Positions 34,595 to 45,231 of a stretch of 64,000 nt of DNA are shown here, one piece after another. The stretch comes from Microglena sp. YARC (taxonomy: Eukaryota > Chlorophyta > Chlorophyceae > Chlamydomonadales > Chlamydomonadaceae), in assembly GCA_022414725.1 (NCBI GenBank), contig CM039462.1:46633885-46697884 (forward strand), given 5' to 3'. The position numbers and the translations under genes are program-made. The notes beneath the pieces were generated by a model. It was not told where the DNA came from and searched no databases. It was given only the letters and a program-made list of their open reading frames with translations. Within the stretch, counting starts at the first letter, position 1; the number at the start of each line of letters is the position of its first letter.

Positions 34595-35600
34595 CCCCCA
34601 ACCTACGCCTCTACCCTGAGTCTACCACCCCCAACCTATGCCTCTACCCTGAGTCTACCACCCCCAACCTATGCCTGTACCCTGAGTCTACCACCCCCAC
34701 CCTATGCCTCTACCCTGAGTCTACCACCCCCAACCTATGCCTCTACCCTGAGTCTGCCACCCCCAACCTATGCCTCTACCCTGAGTCTACCACCCCCACC
34801 CAATGCCTCTACCTGAGTCTACCACACCCACCCCATGCCTCTACCCTGAGTCTACCACCCCCAACCTATGCCTCTACCCTGAGTCTACCACCCCCAACCT
34901 ATGCCTCTACCCTGAGTCTACCACCCCCAACCTACGCCTCTACCCAGAGTCTACCACCCCCACCCTATGCCTCTACCCTGAGTCTACCACCCCCAACCTA
35001 TGCCTCTACCCTGAGTCTACCACCCCCAACCTATGCCTCTACCCTGAGTCTACCACCCCCACCCTATGCCTCTACCCTGAGTCTACCACCCCCAACCTAT
35101 GCCTCTACCCTGAGTCTGCCACCCCAACCGATGCCTCTACCCTAAGTCTACCACCCCCACCCTATGCCTCTACCCTGAGTCTACCACCCACAACCTATGC
35201 CTCTACCTGAGTCTACCACCCCCAACCTATGCCTCTACCCTGAGTCTACCACCCCCAACCTATGCCTCGACCCTGAGTCTACCACCCCCACTCTATGCCT
35301 CGACCCTGAGTCTACCACCCACAACCTATGCCTCTACCCTGAGTCTACCACCCCCAACCTATGCCTCGACCCTGAGTCTACCACCCCCAACTCATGCCTC
35401 TACCCTGAGTCTACCACCCCCAACCTATGCCTCTACCCTGAGTCTACCACCCCCAACCTATGCCTCTACCCTGAGTCTACCACCCCCAACCTATGCCTCT
35501 ACCCTGAGTCTACCACCCCCACCCTATGCCTCTACTCTGAGTCTACCACCCCCACCCTATGCCTCTACCCTGAGTCTACCACCCCAACCTATGCCTCAAC
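34595..35600 (+). repeat. 33-bp minisatellite in the LINE 5' region
   Basis: About 30 tandem copies of 'cctgagtctaccaccccc' plus 'aacctatgcctctac'. At 33 bp it is in frame and encodes an 11-residue unit (PESTTPNLCLY). A few 31- or 32-bp units shift the frame. The other forward frames also stay open, giving SLPPPTYAST-type readings. Confidence 0.93.
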
Positions 35601-36018
35601 CAACAACCTACCACCCCCAACATATGTCTCAACAGAGGGACTTCCTGCCCTAATTCTATGCCTCTATCAAGAGACCTCCTCCCCATATCCTCCGCAAGAG
35701 GACGTAACCATAAGGCCCTACCCCAAGGCCCTCACCTCAAACCCCTGGCACGCGAACACCCCCCTTAAACCAATCCCACTCCAAACCCTCCAAATCTATA
35801 GGGACCCCCTCATAAAGCTGGGAAGTAAAGCAAACAAGAAGTACCTGTGGACCAACAGTCACTTCACCCTTCTGCCATGCCGAAGTAACAAGCCCAGCAA
35901 GCTGGCGAAGATTCTGGCTCTCAACATAAAAAATGGTGTAGCGCCTGACCCCAGTTCCACGGTCTCGGCAAGACCTAAGTCACATGGACCACTTCGACAC
36001 ACCTCAATTTGTAATTGA
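35197..36018 (+). CDS. LINE ORF1 N-terminal part (repeat-encoded plus unique tail)
   Basis: 273 codons. The first half is the 11-residue PESTTPNLCLY repeat. The second half (from about 35600) is unique: LITLQIYRD-like and basic, including KLGSKANKKYLWTNSHFTLL and RSNKPSKLAKILALNIKNG. It ends in a stop at 36016-36018. Upstream, the repeat is open in the same sense from 34240 and 34803 but the frame is broken by short units. No RNA-binding fold was recognised. It is likely the start of the element's first ORF. Confidence 0.5.
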   Translation: MPLPESTTPNLCLYPESTTPNLCLDPESTTPTLCLDPESTTHNLCLYPESTTPNLCLDPESTTPNSCLYPESTTPNLCLYPESTTPNLCLYPESTTPNLCLYPESTTPTLCLYSESTTPTLCLYPESTTPTYASTNNLPPPTYVSTEGLPALILCLYQETSSPYPPQEDVTIRPYPKALTSNPWHANTPLKPIPLQTLQIYRDPLIKLGSKANKKYLWTNSHFTLLPCRSNKPSKLAKILALNIKNGVAPDPSSTVSARPKSHGPLRHTSICN

Positions 36019-36394
36019 GTGTACTACCCCCAGTACCGACATCAGCCCCATGCCCACCTCTCCCATCCCAAATAGTACCACTAAGCCATTAACTTGACTC
36101 TGTCCTGGGATACGTGGCACACACCCCCCCTTGATTCGGAATCAACTCGGTTGATTTGGTGGCTCCTTTGGAACATTCTTCCGTGGCTACACTGGATGGC
36201 CTACAGGGTCTCCTTACAGAGACGGTGCCTCGGTGCAACGCACACAAAAAATAAAAGAACGTCTCCTCGCCCCCACCTGTATTAGGGACATACTTATTCA
36301 AAATACGCATTCAATGCCTATCTCCAGCCCCCCCATGACCCGACATGTAGAGGAGGAAAGCGCACCCCACCTCAGCAAGGCCAGCCCACAATCC

Positions 36395-36990
36395 CGGCCC
36401 TAAGCACTATCCTACCATACATTGAGAAACAAATCTCAAGCCACTGCCAAGTGCACGCCATCCAATGCCTACCTCGGTGGACCACATGTCAACACAGGGG
36501 AAATTTTCAAATTTGGGGAGAGACATCACCAAATACTCAAAGCAACCCGAAGCGACATGGTGTTTAGGCCGCTTCACTTCACCTCAGCGGAATTTTTTCA
36601 AATTTGCTGATGCAGGCCTACATGCACACTGAATGCCCCCAGATGGGCATACTCCACCAAATTGCACAACCCGATTATAACCCTGAACACACCAATCTCC
36701 ACAACCTTTCCTCTGTTGAATCCTACAACTTTGGAATCCTTCCTGGTAGCAGCAAAAAACAAATCCTGGAACGTCTACAAGGACATAATAAATGTATCTT
36801 GCACTTTACCACCCCCTCCCAACCGCATATGGACATGCCGGCTGTCTCAAACAATACCATAATACCTGGTATTGGATAGACTCAGAAAACCTCTCGCCCA
36901 TCCCCTTGGACTCCACACCGGGCGCCTGGGAGGCCATATATGGGCAAATCCTCATCCTTAAAGATGAGAGCGCAGACATGAGGTTTTTGG
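36395..36990 (+). pseudogene. LINE protease-like domain, first (broken) copy
   Basis: Tandem duplicate of the domain at 37170-37790. It reads LSTILPYIEKQISSHCQVHA, then an extra C shifts the frame (compare 'gccatccaatgcc' here with 'gccatcaatgcc' in copy 2). The following pieces (36422-36610, 36604-36879, 36792 onward) lie in different frames. It ends with the conserved WYWIDSENLSP block in the frame that runs on into copy 2. Confidence 0.7.
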
Positions 36991-38153
36991 ACCCCCAATT
37001 CCAGCTTGGTAATGCGTCGGCTGTTACCAAAGATACAACCCCTCCGAACCCAATGCCTACGCTAACCAACATGGAATATACCATGATGGAGGACACCAGC
37101 TCACCCCAACGCACCTCCCCCCCAAACACACGAATGGACTGCGACATGGGAGATGTTGCCTTAGACCCAACCCTGAGTGCTATCCTACCATACATTGAGA
37201 AACAAATTCGATGCCACTGCCAAGTGCACGCCATCAATGCCTATCTCGGTGGACCATATGTCGACACAGAAAAAATATTCAAATTTGGAGAGAGACATCA
37301 CCGGATACTCAAGGCAACCCGTAATGACCTGTGTGTTTGGCCGAACCACTTCATCCCTCGCAGGGGGAATTTTACTAATATGCTGATGCAGGCCTACATG
37401 CACACCGAATGCCCCCAGATGGGAATACTTCACCGAATCGTACAACCTGATTATAATCCGGAACACCCAAACCCGCACGACCTTATCCCTGATGAACCCT
37501 ACAACCTTGGGATACTACCTGGCAGTAGCAAAGACCAAATCCTCCAACGTCTGCAAGGACACAGTAAATGTATCTTGCACTTTACCACCCCCCTCCCAAT
37601 CGCATATAAACATGCTGGTTGTCTAAAAAAATACCATAACATCTGGTATTGGATAGACTCAGAAAACCTCTCGCCAATCCCTTTGGACTCCACACCGGGA
37701 GCCTGGCAGGCCCTATATGGGAACATCTTCATCCTTAAAAAAGAGAGCGCAGACATGAGATTTTTTGGACCCCCAATACATCTTGACGTTGCGACGATGG
37801 ATACTTTAGACACAACCCTACTACAACTCCTACAAAAACCCATGCCTTCACAACCCAACATGGAAGATACCATGATGAAGGACGCCAGCCCGCCCGATCG
37901 CACATCCCCCCCCAACACGCAAATGGACTGCGATAGAGGAGATGCTGCCCCTTCAACTGTCACCAACCTGAAAAAACGTGGTAACACAGAGCACCCCCCA
38001 CCAAAAAAAAATACCAGGCACCCCAACAAGCATCTGAAACACTCGCAAAACCTGGGACCCAACATTAAACTCAAACAAACACCAATCCACAACTTTTTCC
38101 CCCCCACCTCTACCACCACCAATTCCAAGGGAGCCCCCCCCCCAACAGGCTAA
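36792..38153 (+). CDS. LINE ORF1 C-terminal part with cysteine-protease-like domain
   Basis: 453 codons. Residues 1-75 are the end of the first domain copy. The second, intact copy spans about residues 127-335. It has IRCHCQVHAINAYLGGPYV, in which a Cys before a (V)HA(I)NA helix resembles the catalytic Cys of papain-fold proteases (Josephin/OTU-like), and later KHAGCLKKYHNIWYWIDSE, which could supply His and Asp. The C-terminus is basic with Lys-rich and poly-Pro stretches. Cysteine protease domains have been described in some LINEs. The fold call here is by motif only and needs a profile search. Confidence 0.6.
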   Translation: MYLALYHPLPTAYGHAGCLKQYHNTWYWIDSENLSPIPLDSTPGAWEAIYGQILILKDESADMRFLDPQFQLGNASAVTKDTTPPNPMPTLTNMEYTMMEDTSSPQRTSPPNTRMDCDMGDVALDPTLSAILPYIEKQIRCHCQVHAINAYLGGPYVDTEKIFKFGERHHRILKATRNDLCVWPNHFIPRRGNFTNMLMQAYMHTECPQMGILHRIVQPDYNPEHPNPHDLIPDEPYNLGILPGSSKDQILQRLQGHSKCILHFTTPLPIAYKHAGCLKKYHNIWYWIDSENLSPIPLDSTPGAWQALYGNIFILKKESADMRFFGPPIHLDVATMDTLDTTLLQLLQKPMPSQPNMEDTMMKDASPPDRTSPPNTQMDCDRGDAAPSTVTNLKKRGNTEHPPPKKNTRHPNKHLKHSQNLGPNIKLKQTPIHNFFPPTSTTTNSKGAPPPTG

Positions 38154-38242
38154 GAAGCTCAAACAAACATGCTTTAAACCAACCATTCCTTTTACCCCTA
38201 AGGATAATGGACCTGCCCAACAACCCACCCACCATGCCCAGT

Positions 38243-39017
38243 CACCCCACTACTACATGGATAACATACATTTTCTACTCCTCAACTGCAGAGGGCTGAG
38301 GGCTCCTGGGAGCTAATTCTCAATCACATCCTAGACCACAAACCTGATGTGGCTATTCTTACAGAAACCAAACTGCTCTCCTGCCTCTCCTTCATCCAAT
38401 TCATCAAGAAGGAACTCCCCCAATACTCCCTTCACCACAGTAGTGTGGCCAAAACCCCGGACAACAACCACGGTAAAGGAGGGGTCATAATCCTCACCCA
38501 CAAGCAATTAGGCCCCCCCGTCCACCATGAAGTCAATGCAGACCTGGCTGGTTTGCCTGGTGCACATCACCTTCGGCTCAACCACCCCAACTCCTACACA
38601 CATCATAGGCGTCTACATGCCCCATGACCAACCCCAGCAACGGCAAGCCGCCTATACATACATCGGGACTCACACCAAAAAGCCCGATCACACCACACTC
38701 TGTGGAGGGGATTGGAATGCAACCCTCTTTCCCTCAGATAGATCTACCCACGCCACTTCCCACACAGACCAACATCACATATCTATGTGCTCCCAACTCA
38801 ACCTCCACCCACCAACCCTTTCACTAGAGCACCCACCTTCCATTGCTACCAGGAAGGCAACCTCGAGCACCACAGCAGAATCGATGACATCCTCATCTCC
38901 CCTTGCCCCAACCCCCTCCACCCCCATATTAGTGAAAAGACCAGGGAGGTCGGAGGATACCTAGACCACATGGCCCTCCACCAAATTATCCCCCTATTTA
39001 CCTTCCCATACCCCTGA
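38243..39017 (+). pseudogene. LINE ORF2: APE-type endonuclease domain (frameshifted)
   Basis: Would nick target DNA for target-primed reverse transcription. Visible blocks: FLLLNCRGLRAPG (from 38259), then a stop/frameshift; PDVAILTETKLL (38345), with the Glu of the ET box; THIIGVYMPH; CGGDWNATLFPSDRS (38700); SRIDDILIS (38878); and LDHMAL (38965), the terminal Asp-His. The order matches APE endonucleases of LINEs. At least four frame changes occur in 0.8 kb. Confidence 0.8.
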
Positions 39018-39951
39018 CTTTGACTGACACCCCCCCTCCTAGACCCCAACAACTAGTCACCCCCGTCAGCAAGGCTTCCATGAACGCCACTAGAAAGGCC
39101 ATTGAAGAAACGCACACTACCTTCTTCATGGAACACACCCAAACCATCAGGGACTGGTGGGACCAGGCCACCAACCTCATAGGAGACAATTCCCTCCCAT
39201 CCAACCTCCACCAAGTCAAACACACTCTCCTTGCAAAAGGATTAGACCTCGACCATCTCAGCAACCAGATTATGGAACCTATTAGGATGGCCCTCACCAC
39301 TATGTTTGAAACCTGCCCTACCAGGAACCAAATCCCAGGGCACTTCTTTGACAGAAAGAAGAGCAAAGCCCACGCCAAAAATCAACTCCCATATCCAACA
39401 GCTTAAGACGTACAGGAAAATCCTAACCACCGACCCCAACTCCTATCACACCGCCCATTCTACTCTCCTAGAAACATGCCATAACCATCCTACCACCCTC
39501 ACCCATATCCAGCTTGCCTCAGACCATGCCTCACTCTTGGCTGCAATCAATATATCCCTCGATGAGGCCCTCCCTGCCCTCCGGAGAATTCTCACAAACA
39601 GCAGACAAACAGCTACCGCCACTGACAAAGCAGCCTTCATGACCCAACTATCCAACAAACCTAAAAAAGCCCACAGAAACATCTTCAAAACCTCTGATAA
39701 TCCGACGTCACCCCAGACCCTCCAAGACCCACCACTGGCCAACACAAAAACGTCCACTAATGACCTCCTGGACATCTTGGGGGAGCACATGGGACACTTG
39801 ATGGCCCCCCCTCACCACACGTGCACCGGCAAATACCTACCCCAAGACAGACAGACCGCCCCCCCCTCCATGGGCCTCTCTGCTAGACACATTCTCCCTA
39901 GAAACCAAGGCCCAACCCCACCAACACTCCAACCCCATCCTACCCTACCTC
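39018..39951 (+). pseudogene. LINE ORF2: linker between endonuclease and reverse transcriptase
   Basis: Helical, Lys/Gln-rich sequence in two frames (39020-39406 and 39306-39965). It includes HFFDRKKSKAHAKNQ and RILTNSRQTATATDKAAF, typical of the N-terminal extension before LINE reverse transcriptases. One frameshift near 39370. Confidence 0.7.
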
Positions 39952-41033
39952 ATGGAGTTCTCTAATTACCAAACATGCATCCAACACGTAGCAAAAAGCA
40001 AACAGGCTGGCCCAGACGGAATCCCCAATGAACTACTAACCTGCCTCCCCTGGTCTTGGCACCACACCATACATAAAATGTTTGGGCTTATGTGGATCAC
40101 CGGCTACACCCCCATTTGCTGGAAGACCTCCAACACCATCATGCTTTACAAGAAAGGAGACCCCACCCAAGCCAACTACTACAGACCTATTGGCCTCAAC
40201 AACACGATGGGTAAATTGTGGACTAACATGGTTACAACAGTGATGTCCAAATACTTGGACCAATACCAAGTCCTCAGTGACTCCCAAGAGGGATTCAGAC
40301 AGAACAGAAGCACCCATAGGCAGCTCACCCACCTCCTACATGACATCGAGGATGCGGCCCACTCAAAAAGAGACCTGTTTGCTGCCTACTTTGACTTCTC
40401 ATCTGCCTTTAATATGGTGGACCATGACAAGCTGCTCCAAACTATGTATGACCTTGGAATCCCGGTAGATGTCATTGAAACAGTGAAAGGAATTTACAAC
40501 GGGGCTACTACCCACATGTACCTCAACAACACTCAAGGCAAACCAATTCAAATCACAAGAGGCACCATCCAAGGTGACACCCTCTCCCCCTACTCTTCAT
40601 CATCTTCATCGAACCTCTCCTCAGATGGCTACAAGCCGGGGGCAGAGGATACAAGCAAGGCATTACCTCAACATCCAATACTGACCAAGATAAAACAGGT
40701 AGCCTAGGATATGCTGATGACACCAGTGTGGTCACTAACACAGCAGACAACCTCAAGGTACAATGCCTTAAAGTGCAACAATTCAGTACTTGGTCTGGGA
40801 TTCCTCTTAACGGGGGTAAATGCATGATCACTGGCATATTGCATGGCTCCCACCCCAAGGATCCCACTAACCACAAGGCCCTAACCAAACTTCTCCACAA
40901 CACCATCCTCATTAACGACACATGGGCTACATACCTTCCCCCAAATGAACCATACAAGTATCTAGGGGTGCCGGTTAGCCTCACCCTAAAACTGGAGACC
41001 CCTCATGAAACAAGCCTTGGCCCTCATACATAG
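39952..41033 (+). pseudogene. LINE ORF2: reverse transcriptase domain
   Basis: Clear non-LTR reverse transcriptase. Motifs: KSKQAGPDGIPNELL (40000), WKTSNTIMLYKKGDPTQANYYRPI (trimmed: YKKGDPTQANYYRPI), EGFRQNRSTHRQ (40290), AYFDFSSAFNMVDH with the first catalytic Asp (40390), TRGTIQGDTLSP (40560), then a frameshift near 40590, and LGYADDTSVV with the catalytic YADD (about 40707). GIPLNGGKCMITG follows. A further frame change lies near 40720-41000. The match to the family is unambiguous. Confidence 0.92.
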
Positions 41034-43720
41034 TAAAGGACACCAAATCCTCACCACTGCCAAACCAAAAGGCGCCACCCCTCTCCAATGTCTCAGGCTC
41101 ATCACCACGTGTATTAAACCTGCCATCACCTACCCTATGACTGTAGCACCCTACAGCTACTCGGATATAGGCATCTTAGACAAGGCCTTATGGACCCTGG
41201 CTAAAAAATGCTGTGACCTACACCCCTCATTCCCAACTGCTAGTGTCTGCCTCCCCTTGGGACAGGCAGGATTGGGTATCCCCTCCCTAATGGTGGACTA
41301 TGCTCAAATTACAGCAGCCCACCTCACTAGGTCCCTCAGCGACACGGGGAAACTAGGCAGGCTCACTACAGCCCTCCTCCACAAAGAAGCTGCTATGCTC
41401 CAGGGTATGGATCCTCTTACCTTGCCCAGCCACACACTTCAATACTTTACCTTGGCCAGGCAAATGCACATCCTCAATAGAGCCTCCATCCAAATCCATA
41501 TGGAGGATGAAACCCTACTCAACCCCCTTCAAGACTCCCTCCCGGACTTACCCCAACACACCATTCCCCCCAACCTTCTCAAAACCCTCATCCCCTTGGG
41601 CATTACTTCCCTAGCTGACATTGTGAGCCCTGATGGGACCACAATCATCCCATCCAATACCCTCTCGCACACCTATGGCACCAGAGTCTCCACTAGGCAT
41701 AAAGTTGCCCTCAACAGACTCAGCCTACACCTGTGCTCTCCACCCCCACCTGGAAGCCCATCTCAACCCTACTCCTGCCACAGCCCCCTGCCCTTGGCAT
41801 CGAGGACCCTCCCCATACACCTACGCATTCCCCAACGGCACATTACCAAGTTCTCCACATATACTATCAGCCACCACCTTAACAACTAGGACACCGCCCC
41901 CAAACTGCCCCGACCCTTGACCCCCAATGCCGGCATCCTTACCCCAACCACAACACAGCCCCCACGCATAATATCGAGGAGATCCCTGCCTCCAATGCAC
42001 ACATGTGGTGGGCCAGAGAGTCCTATCTTCACCCCACCAAGTATGCTCAAGCCTGGAGCACTGACCCCAAGATTGCTTGGACTGCCAGAATGCAATTCAT
42101 CAGAAATGACACCCGCAAATGTACTGACGCCTCCTACTACAAACACCACACCATCCGTAAGAACAGCTCCCCCGACGACCTGGTGCATGCTGTCTCTACC
42201 CCAGACCTTCTTGCTCCCCCAACCCCAGCCAAGCTCCTCCACCTCCTATATGGAAACCAACACAGCCTGACCCACCTCCTGGGCTTCAGAGCCCAAAAGA
42301 GGAAGGCTAACGAACCTAGAGAAACCCCCCATCACAGATATTGGAGGGTCCAGAAAGCCCCATGCACCATTCTCTGCCACCATCTCCCTTGTTACATATC
42401 TGCTGGCCTCCCCGTGCATTCCCACAACTACTCCTCTGCCACCTCCATTGTGGTCACTTGGTCCCCCGTCAATCTCACAGAGGAACAAATCACCCTGCTG
42501 GTTGGCCCCACCAGATTTCAGGAACTCCTTCCATGCCTACAACACTGAAACTACCCCAAAGCCCCCTCCCCCTCCATTCCACCCAGACAAGACCTCCACC
42601 TCACTAACCTCCAACAACAAGGACAGTGGGCGAGGGAGGAGAGTTTGATGCCAAATGGTATAGCGAACTCAGGCAAAACCTCATCATTAACACGGCAGAC
42701 CACCACCCAGACTGGGATATCCACCCCCCCGGCAAATACCACATACAGGCTGGTACACTGAATGACAGGTACCACCACCTCCCTCCCCAACTCAAGAACG
42801 GAGACACCACCTACATCTACTCACCAACAGGCCAATGTGTCGGTCATATACCCCTCTCCCAACTCCACCTCCTCCACCACAGATACCATACAACCAAGGC
42901 ACACTCTCCCCACCTCTGGACCCTCCACAGCACAGGAACCTTCGCTGGAGACGTAGCCACCCTCCTATCACAGCACAAAGACACTACCATCTCCAATGTC
43001 TCCCCTGCCATACACAAAGCTATGTCCACCCTGGGATGACAACGGACCTTGACACATCACCCCTCCTAATGAGTTCCCACCTCCCCATGGGGCAACACCC
43101 CCACCCCCATTGGCCAACTGTTTGGCTTAGGACCCCACTTCTACACCCAACCTTGGTACGGGGGAAACACACACCTCACCAGCCAGAACCCTGAAGAGGC
43201 CCACAAGGCTGTTCGATGGGCACTAGGCAGTGCCATACATGCTCACACCCTTGATATTCCCGCGTGCACCATTCTCTTGGTCCCACAAAAACCCACATAT
43301 GCCCATAACGCCCTCCTAAATCACCCATGGGCTATGGAACTAGCCACTCTGCCTCCCAAGGCCAAACCCCTCACCCCCTCCCTAATCTGGACGGGGGGAA
43401 AACTCAACCCTACCAAGAGACACAGAGGAACCTACAAACTCATTGCCATCTCAAACCCAGCTGGCCATGCCAAGTACCTCCACAACCCACCCACCACATG
43501 GGCCCAAACCATGAGGGACATGGGGGCCACTTCCATCCCACGACCAGGTCCCCCCCCTCTCCAACTGGGCCTTCCTACCACCCACCTACCCAAGGCACTT
43601 AGCTCCCTCCTTAAGACCTGGGCACAACAACCCACCCCCATGCAGATAGACCCCACACCCATAACACCCCCCGTGCTCCCGTGCACACATGCTATCCTAC
43701 AAGCACCAGGCCTCGCTCTA
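41005..43720 (+). pseudogene. LINE ORF2: thumb and long undefined middle region
   Basis: About 2.7 kb of coding sequence in several frames (41005-41889, 42003-42548, 42626-43039, 43277-43723). The first part (LGQAGLGIPSLMVDYAQITA) is the usual post-RT region. The rest, including YSELRQNLIINTADHHPDWD and HPWAMELATLPPKAKPL, matches no domain I know, but it is conserved in copy A (5914-6636 and 4699-5421), so it was once under coding constraint. Confidence 0.7.
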
Positions 43721-44225
43721 TAACACAGATGGAAGTGCCATCATAGACAAAGACGGCGTCCTACGCCTAGGGGCAGGCGTATACTCCCCGAGGGCCGCTG
43801 CACGTTGCCTCCGCATAGACCCTGGCGGACAGGGCATCACTGCCGACATCAATCGCGCCGAACTCGTGGCAATCCAACAAGCACTCATACACTCCGAAAT
43901 AGATGAAGAACTCACCATCTACTCCGACAGCTTATGTTCCTTGCAGCTTATTAACCTGCACATTTACCATCCCAGCAGGACCCGGGAAAACAAACACCGC
44001 GACCTCCTGCAAGACATCGCCATCCACATTATCAACAGACACAACGCTGCTGCTACCACACGCCTGCTTAAGGTCCGATCTCACTCAGGAATCATAGGGA
44101 ATGACGAGGCAGACACGCTCGCGAAAGAAGCGACGACAGGATACAATGTAATTGGGCCAGTTAAAACAGGGGAACATGCGCACCTCAATATGCATTGCCG
44201 TCTGTCCAGCCCCCAAATCTATTAA
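43689..44225 (+). pseudogene. LINE ORF2: RNase H domain
   Basis: RNase HI fold with the four acidic residues in order: YNTDGSAIIDKDGV (43716), NRAELVAIQQAL (43853), TIYSDSLCSLQL (43915) and GIIGNDEADTLAKEA (44090). Would degrade the RNA strand during element replication. Linked to the preceding region only across a frameshift at about 43715; copy A shows the unbroken junction. Ends in TAA at 44223-44225. Confidence 0.9.
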
Positions 44226-45138
44226 TGGGGACCAGCCCCCCCGGCACCCGGCCAACAATCTCACCAAGGGTATCAAGGCTAACCTCCCCACCCCCCTGCA
44301 CACCGGGCATGCCAACACCACGGGCATATACTCCTCCATGTGGGAGCAAGCCAACCCCTTCCTCCTCCCTCAGGCTAGTAATCGTTTCTGGCAATCCACC
44401 GACATGAAATGGTGGCAAAAAATACAAATCCACAAGGCTCGGTGGGGACGCTTATGGACTAGGAAATTGGCGTACAGATACAAACGCCATTATGGTACTA
44501 GCACTAGCCCCCCCTCTGATGATAACTGCCCTCTTTGTCGCAAAGCACAGGACGGAGCTGGCCATATTCTTGCTGGGTGCAGCCACCCTGTCTTCAAAGG
44601 AATGTATATTAACAGACATAATAAGGCGGTCCAAATCATCCAAAAGGCAGTAGCCAAAGGAGCTGTGGGGGCTCTCCCCATGTACATGGATGCAGGCACT
44701 TGTGAAGCGAACTCCGACATTCCCACAAGACCCCCAACCACCCTCAAACCCCCTGATCTTCCCCAAGCCACATGGGATAAATACAGGCCTGATCTCCTCC
44801 TCATTGACGACGAATCCAAACCAAAAAAAGCCTACCTAGTTGAACTGGGCTACTGCTCAGACACTAACCACCAAATCAAATTCCAGGAAAAGAGCGTTCA
44901 GCATAAGGAGCTCCAATGTATCCTTCAACAACAAGGATTCCTTGTACACTACCTAGTCTTCACCATAGGTACCACTGGTACCATACCAATCACAACTATT
45001 ACCAATCTCTCCACCTTAGGGATCAGTCGCGAACACGTAGACAAACTCATCTCTAAGCTGCACAGAGAGTCTACCGCCTCCTGTACCAGCATTCTTGCCA
45101 CACGTCGCATGAAGGAGTCCCTCCCGCCTGGAGGGTGA
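44152..45138 (+). CDS. LINE ORF2: CCHC plus restriction-enzyme-like endonuclease domain
   Basis: 328-codon open frame at the C-terminus. KWWQKIQIHKARWGRLWTRK precedes CPLCRKAQDGAGHILAGC, a C-X2-C-X7-H-X4-C motif, followed about 65 residues on by YRPDLLLIDDESKPKKAYLV then Glu. CCHC followed by R/K-P-D and an acidic residue is the signature of RLE domains of R2-type LINEs (PD-(D/E)XK-like). With the APE domain upstream, the element carries two endonuclease types. The usual Lys after the acidic residue is not obvious (ELGY), so catalytic activity is uncertain. Confidence 0.75.
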   Translation: MGQLKQGNMRTSICIAVCPAPKSINGDQPPRHPANNLTKGIKANLPTPLHTGHANTTGIYSSMWEQANPFLLPQASNRFWQSTDMKWWQKIQIHKARWGRLWTRKLAYRYKRHYGTSTSPPSDDNCPLCRKAQDGAGHILAGCSHPVFKGMYINRHNKAVQIIQKAVAKGAVGALPMYMDAGTCEANSDIPTRPPTTLKPPDLPQATWDKYRPDLLLIDDESKPKKAYLVELGYCSDTNHQIKFQEKSVQHKELQCILQQQGFLVHYLVFTIGTTGTIPITTITNLSTLGISREHVDKLISKLHRESTASCTSILATRRMKESLPPGG

Positions 45139-45231
45139 CACTTACTATGTCAGCCATGGTGACTTTCCCCAGCTGCGGCGTACGGGAGGGTCCCCTTAAC
45201 ACCACGCCCCTCCAGGCGTTATCTTTTTTTT

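Larger units (their letters stand above)
34505..45231 (+). mobile_element. Near full-length Dualen/RandI-like LINE (copy B)
   Basis: A 10.7-kb non-LTR retrotransposon. In order: an 85-bp leader, a 33-bp minisatellite, a protein region with a duplicated cysteine-protease-like domain, APE-type endonuclease, reverse transcriptase, a long undefined linker, RNase H, then CCHC plus a restriction-enzyme-like endonuclease domain. The 3' end has the stem-loop GCCCCTCCAGGCGTTATC and a T run. Having both APE and RLE signatures is the hallmark of Dualen/RandI elements (family knowledge). The reading frame is broken in many places, often by one base. Confidence 0.9.

Noticed and set aside
34240..35210. 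Pro/Tyr/Ser-rich ORFs in other frames of the 33-bp minisatellite
   Set aside because: Alternate frames of the same repeat; only the PESTTPNLCLY frame continues into unique LINE sequence.
37499..38128. 209-codon minus-strand ORF opposite LINE ORF1
   Set aside because: Antisense shadow of a supported coding region, with low-complexity Gly/Val content.
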